64,000 bases of DNA from Vanessa cardui (lineage: Eukaryota; Arthropoda; Insecta; Lepidoptera; Nymphalidae), in NCBI RefSeq assembly GCF_905220365.1, contig NC_061131.1, positions 13,925,318 through 13,989,317 of the forward strand. Reading direction: 5' to 3'. The notes under the pieces are model-generated. The model was not told the origin of the DNA. It made no database searches and worked only from the letters and a program-made list of their open reading frames with translations. Below are positions 60,701 through 64,000 of the stretch, in pieces (position 1 is the first letter of the stretch; each line of letters starts with the position of its first letter). The position numbers were made by a program, and so were the translations under genes.

Positions 60701-62381
60701 ACTCGTTTGGCAAATTGGCAAGCAATTGTGTGGATTATCCTGATCGAGTTCATATCCTTCGTTGCAGGCGCATTGACTCGGACTCTTGCAGTATCCGTTT
60801 TTACAAGTCGGTCTGCAGATCGGATTACATTTCAGTCTGGAATTAATTTTATTTATAATTAGAACTCATGCTATATATTTAATCAAATGAATATAAAAGT
60901 TAGACTTGATTCAACTAAAATGTTGGCAAAAAGTGACCAAGACTAATTGTAGTTAAAGTATCTTGAACAGAATCAATGACAAGCCTATTATAATGAGCAC
61001 ACACCGATATAAAAATAGATCCATTTAAAATAAAAAAATTAAGACTTTTTTATTCAATAAATTTAATTAATTAATGTAACGTGAGGAAAAATGTAAGAAA
61101 AACAAGTGTATTCCGTTCGTGACCTTATTTTAATAATGGTGTTCTTATCAATAGCCTTACGTAAGAATGGAAAAATGTTTGACCAGCACATGTGTTTACA
61201 ACTTTTTATATTATCTACTGTGCTGTAACGTGCTGGATAGCGCTACGTCACGACAATATATGTGATTTAACTGATCACTCACACACAAACAAACAAAAAA
61301 TACAAACGTGCTAAATCTTCTCCCAAAATTAAAAAAAGAAAAACGATTTTATGCTGATCTTTATGTCATAAATTAAATATATGTTCTAAATTTCAGCTAT
61401 TCAAGTTCAGAGAATGTGCGTTAATAGTCAGTCAGCTCAACATATATATCATTTATAGATATAAAGTTTAAATTATAAGCTTATTACAATCATGCAATTA
61501 TTGTTTACATAAATAAATATATTTACTGAAGTGATGTGTCATCCTCCATGTAACCAGCACAGCAGACATCTTTGTTTTCCACGACTTGTTTCTACAATCA
61601 CATAAATATGATATTATTCTTTTTTTTACACATTAGCCTTATAACTATGCAATAAAAAAAATTAGCATCAAAATCCTCGAAAAGTTAAGACGTCTCAGTA
61701 TATATGAAGGCCATATACAGGCTGTTACATTTCTTTACATACGATAGATATATATTTTGATGAGATACGTCACTATTGTCCATTAATCACATACACTACC
61801 GCCAAGCAACAATACACAATATGCTAGTCAGTTAAAAGACGAGTTAGTCTGTGTAATTACTGGTACAAGGACCATAATACCATAGTTCCTAAGACTGTTG
61901 GCTCATGCCAACGTCTGTGACCACTTACTATCTGTAAGAACTAGCGCGCACTGGTAACTTTTGTCATGAGTCATGAATATGTATGGAGGTGCGCGCACTT
62001 TACGACGTGACAATTGAGTGACATTTGTGTCTGCATCTGTACATATTCACGTACAAGAGTAACGAAAAAGTCGCCGTGACAAAAGTTAGCAGTGCGCGCT
62101 AGTGCTTAGACTATTTGCAAGTCTGCCAATTTTTAAATAAACGTCACTCAAACATATGTTATTTGTCATTGGAATATTCCAAAACAATTCAATCTGTAAT
62201 AATGATATCGAAAAATATGCTAACAAGATTGTTGATAAAAGTAAGAAAGCTATGACTTACCGGTACCATTCTCTGATCTATATAGGAGCGCCACCTGGTC
62301 TTGGTACATCTATACCAACAGTTACCCTGATAGGTCTCTTTGTAAGAGCGTACGAATGTTTCGGGGACCCATCGCATGAAA
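57737..62381 (-). CDS. NimC-type Nimrod receptor: NIM repeats, TM, short tail (5' end missing)
   Basis: Minus-strand exons, in transcript order: 62381-62261, 61591-61527, 60836-59664, 59297-59191 and a probable last exon 57798-57737. Joins are GT-AG and in phase. The first visible exon enters with two bases carried over, so at least one upstream exon (signal peptide) is missing; none was found up to 64000. It encodes an EMI-like entry (WVPETFVRSYKETYQGNC, then DQRMVP), followed by the motif VCCAGYM. The large exon holds nine full NIM repeats (for example CLPICQTSCGHGTC, CIPTCSKECLHGIC, CVPQCSNGCPNGTC) and a tenth cut short at CVAPDNCV. A Ser/Thr/Glu-rich stalk of about 75 residues follows. 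The membrane segment IYIAVTVVAVTLIAFILLIV is followed by VKRKAVARMC. The last exon adds TNPEYIISPLSIPSG and a stop; its acceptor has a poor pyrimidine tract, so this exon is less sure. NimC-class proteins (NimC1, Eater) are haemocyte phagocytosis receptors. Function here is inferred. Confidence 0.82.
57799..59190. other. Last intron of the NimC-type gene
   Basis: AT-rich and apparently unique. If the exon at 57737-57798 is wrong, the true last exon must lie in this interval or just beyond. Confidence 0.45.
59425..59600 (+). repeat. SINE-3, degenerate, in the NimC-type intron
   Basis: It keeps GAGTGAGCCAGTGTGCCGA and GTGATGTCCATCGGGTGACC with the end GCCCGTCCAA. Many substitutions and gaps. 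Confidence 0.65.
60837..61526. other. Intron of the NimC-type gene
   Basis: Nothing recognised; AT-rich. Confidence 0.5.
61798..62135 (+). repeat. SINE-3, degenerate, interrupted by a MITE
   Basis: It follows SINE-3 from CCGCCAAGCAACAATAC to GTGACCACTTACTATCTG (61934) and resumes after the inserted element with CAAGTCTGCCAA. It lies in the intron of the NimC-type gene. Confidence 0.65.
61935..62109. mobile_element. MITE, 175 bp, with long terminal inverted repeats
   Basis: Both ends read ACTAGCGCGCACTG then TAACTTTTGTCA in inverted orientation (left from about 61940, right to about 62103), with one internal mismatch in 27 bases. Flanks ACTATCTG (61927-61934) and ACTATTTG (62110-62117) look like an 8-base target duplication with one change. 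There is no coding potential. Eight-base duplication fits hAT or a similar family. Confidence 0.8.
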
Positions 62382-62440
62382 CTGTAACATGTAATAAAAC
62401 TTTTCAATGTTAAATGTCAGTACAACTGAATTTGTTTTTT

Positions 62441-62562
62441 GGCGGACAAACAAATGAGTCACCAGATGGTAAGTGATCACCACCAGGTAGACATTGCCAC
62501 CGTAAGAACTATCAATCATTCCTTACATCTGCGCCACTAACCTAGGCAAGTTATTATATGGC
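62441..62562 (-). repeat. SINE-3 fragment, minus strand
   Basis: GGCGGACAAACAAATGAGTC, then GGTAAGTGATCACCACC and GCGCCACTAACCTAGG. Only the 3' half of the SINE remains. Confidence 0.7.
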
Positions 62563-62935
62563 AAAATATGACATAGCAACTCTATGTAAATAAATGTATT
62601 TGTTTATTACGCCCTATAATAAATTTGCTAGAAAATTTTCAAAATAAAAACGCAATTTTATTATAAAATCACATAATGTGATAAGTTTCAGAACTAACCC
62701 GTTTAAAAATTATTAAGTTTAAAATTATCTTCAGGATACACGAGAGGTGCTGTTTATAATAAAATCTACTGCTATTGATATGAAATTTATAGTTTTACGA
62801 CTAATAAAAATAATTAAACGATCCTATATTATATTGATTAACTTAATCAAAAACAAAGATATTTCTCAATATGCTAATGTGCTGGACATTGATATACATA
62901 AGTTTGGTTGCTTGTAATACCACTGGCTACAACAA

Positions 62936-63005
62936 ACAACAACAACAGCATGTAAATTCCCACTGCTGGGCTAAAGGCCTCCTCTCCCTTTGAGGAGAAG
63001 GTTTG
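62936..63005 (-). repeat. SINE-1, 3' fragment, minus strand
   Basis: (AAC)n, then TGTAAATTCCCACTGCTGGG to GAGGAGAAGGTTT. It breaks off where the inverted SINE variant begins. Confidence 0.8.
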
Positions 63006-63010
63006 AAGCT

Positions 63011-63371
63011 TTATGTCCAGACAGCCACCACTTAATGTCATGTACTTAATTTGTGTTTATTGTAATCTTGTGCTCAGAGTTGAAGGAAAAAATTGTAAGG
63101 AAATCGACACGAATCTGGTTTCAATAAAATATAATCACGGGTATATATTTTGGAGCTACTCGGGGGAGACGGAATCACACCTCCTCAAAGGGAGATCAGG
63201 CCTTAGGCAGAGGGACAATTACAAGCTATTCATTTTATTTCTTTTTAACAGCTTTGCAAAACAGATGGAATTCCTTTTTACTTTCATTTTTATTATAAGA
63301 TTATTTTTGTAGTAATTTGCGTGGAGTTAATGTATTAAATTATTCTTTATGACAACCAAACTATAACAAAA
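63011..63371 (+). repeat. SINE-1 variant, plus strand, 5'-truncated
   Basis: Reverse complement of 28014-28360 with very few differences by eye. It reads TATGTCCAGACAGCCACCAC, CACGGGTATATATTTTGGAG and CCTTAGGCAGAGGGACAATT, then the special tail to GACAACCAAACTATAACAAA. The reading frame at 63013 has no product. Confidence 0.8.
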
Positions 63372-63688
63372 CAACAACAACAACAAACAACAACAACAGC
63401 CTGTAAATTCCCACTGCTGGGCTAAAGGCCTCCTCTCCTTTTGAGGAGAAGGTTTTGGAACTTATTCCACCACGCTGTTCCAATGCGGGTTGATGGAATA
63501 CACATGTGGCAGAATATCTATGAAATTTGTCACATGTAGGTTTCCTCAGGATGGTTTCCTTCACCACTGAGCACGAGATGAATTATTAAGACAAATTAAA
63601 CACATGAAACAGCGGTGCTTGCCTGGGTTTAAACCCGCAATCATCGGTTAAGATGCACGCGTTCTAACCACTGGACCATCTCGACTCA
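63366..63688 (-). repeat. SINE-1, full length, minus strand
   Basis: (AAC)n tail at 63366-63400, then the complete body to the tRNA-like head (GGTTTAAACCCGCAATCATC, with box B changed by one base) and TCTAACCACTGGACCATCTC. Very similar to the copy at 28433. Confidence 0.9.
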
Positions 63689-64000
63689 TTACTACTACTG
63701 ACTATAAATTATGTAAGTTACTAAAGGTGCAAAAATCTTCAATTATTTCCTTAATATAATGGGACGTCAATTTAACACGACCATAATTTAGTACTCTACA
63801 CGCGGGACCGTTTAATGTTTTTGAGTTCCAAAGAAGTAAAGTTCAACTACCAAAATCGACGCTGAGATTTTCTTGATAAAACTTGTAGTCGTATAAGTAA
63901 CCCACGACACCCAGTTAGTCATATTGAATATTAATGGGACACGTTATTGTTTCCTTGTAAAATAATTAAGAAATCCCACTTCGCATATTATACTTAAGTT

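Larger units (their letters stand above)
62382..64000. other. Region upstream of the NimC-type gene, SINE-rich
   Basis: It contains SINE-3 (62441), a SINE-1 tail piece (62936), an inverted SINE-1 variant (63011) and a full SINE-1 (63366). No signal-peptide exon with a matching donor was found on the minus strand. Confidence 0.5.

Overview
The window is from a lepidopteran, most probably butterfly, nuclear genome. The background is AT-rich, genes are split by GT-AG introns, and short interspersed elements with tRNA-like heads recur many times, as do RTE, R1, Jockey/CR1 and Penelope retroelements. No bacterial or organellar feature is seen. The group is inferred from repeat style and gene content, because no species marker is present.

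Layout. 1-9097: non-coding, with degenerate repeats. 9098-10134 (+): last two exons of a membrane-anchored angiotensin-converting-enzyme-like peptidase of Ance-3 type. 10135-35006: long intergenic stretch dominated by mobile DNA. Its clearest structure is a 5.6 kb R1-clade element (13744-19357, +) inserted into an RTE element lying on the minus strand, with a 16-base target duplication. It also holds SINEs, a hAT-like MITE and perfect hairpins. 35007-43637 (+): an eight-exon NimA-type receptor (EMI, EGF-like, Thr/Ser-rich stalk, membrane segment, tyrosine-motif tail), with a tRNA-Ile(AAT) in its sixth intron. 43638-49913: repeats plus a 5'-truncated Penelope-like element reduced to its GIY-YIG domain between perfect 67-base inverted repeats. 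49914-57074 (+): a seven-exon secreted NimB-type protein with NIM repeats and an internal block of 21 hexapeptides of YPGNQ type; one intron carries a Jockey/CR1-like LINE. 57737-62381 (-): a NimC-type receptor with about ten NIM repeats, a membrane segment and a short tail with an NPxY motif. Its first exon or exons are not found. 62382-64000: stacked SINEs.

Together the three Nimrod-class genes and the neighbouring Ance-3-type gene form a Nimrod cluster. In insects this family serves haemocyte recognition, adhesion and phagocytosis. By architecture, A is a membrane receptor with signalling motifs, B is a secreted factor, and C is a membrane receptor convergent with B, their stop codons about 660 bases apart. 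All exon joins in A and B keep the reading frame (935 and 618 codons including stop), which supports the models. Functions are inferred from domain architecture only.
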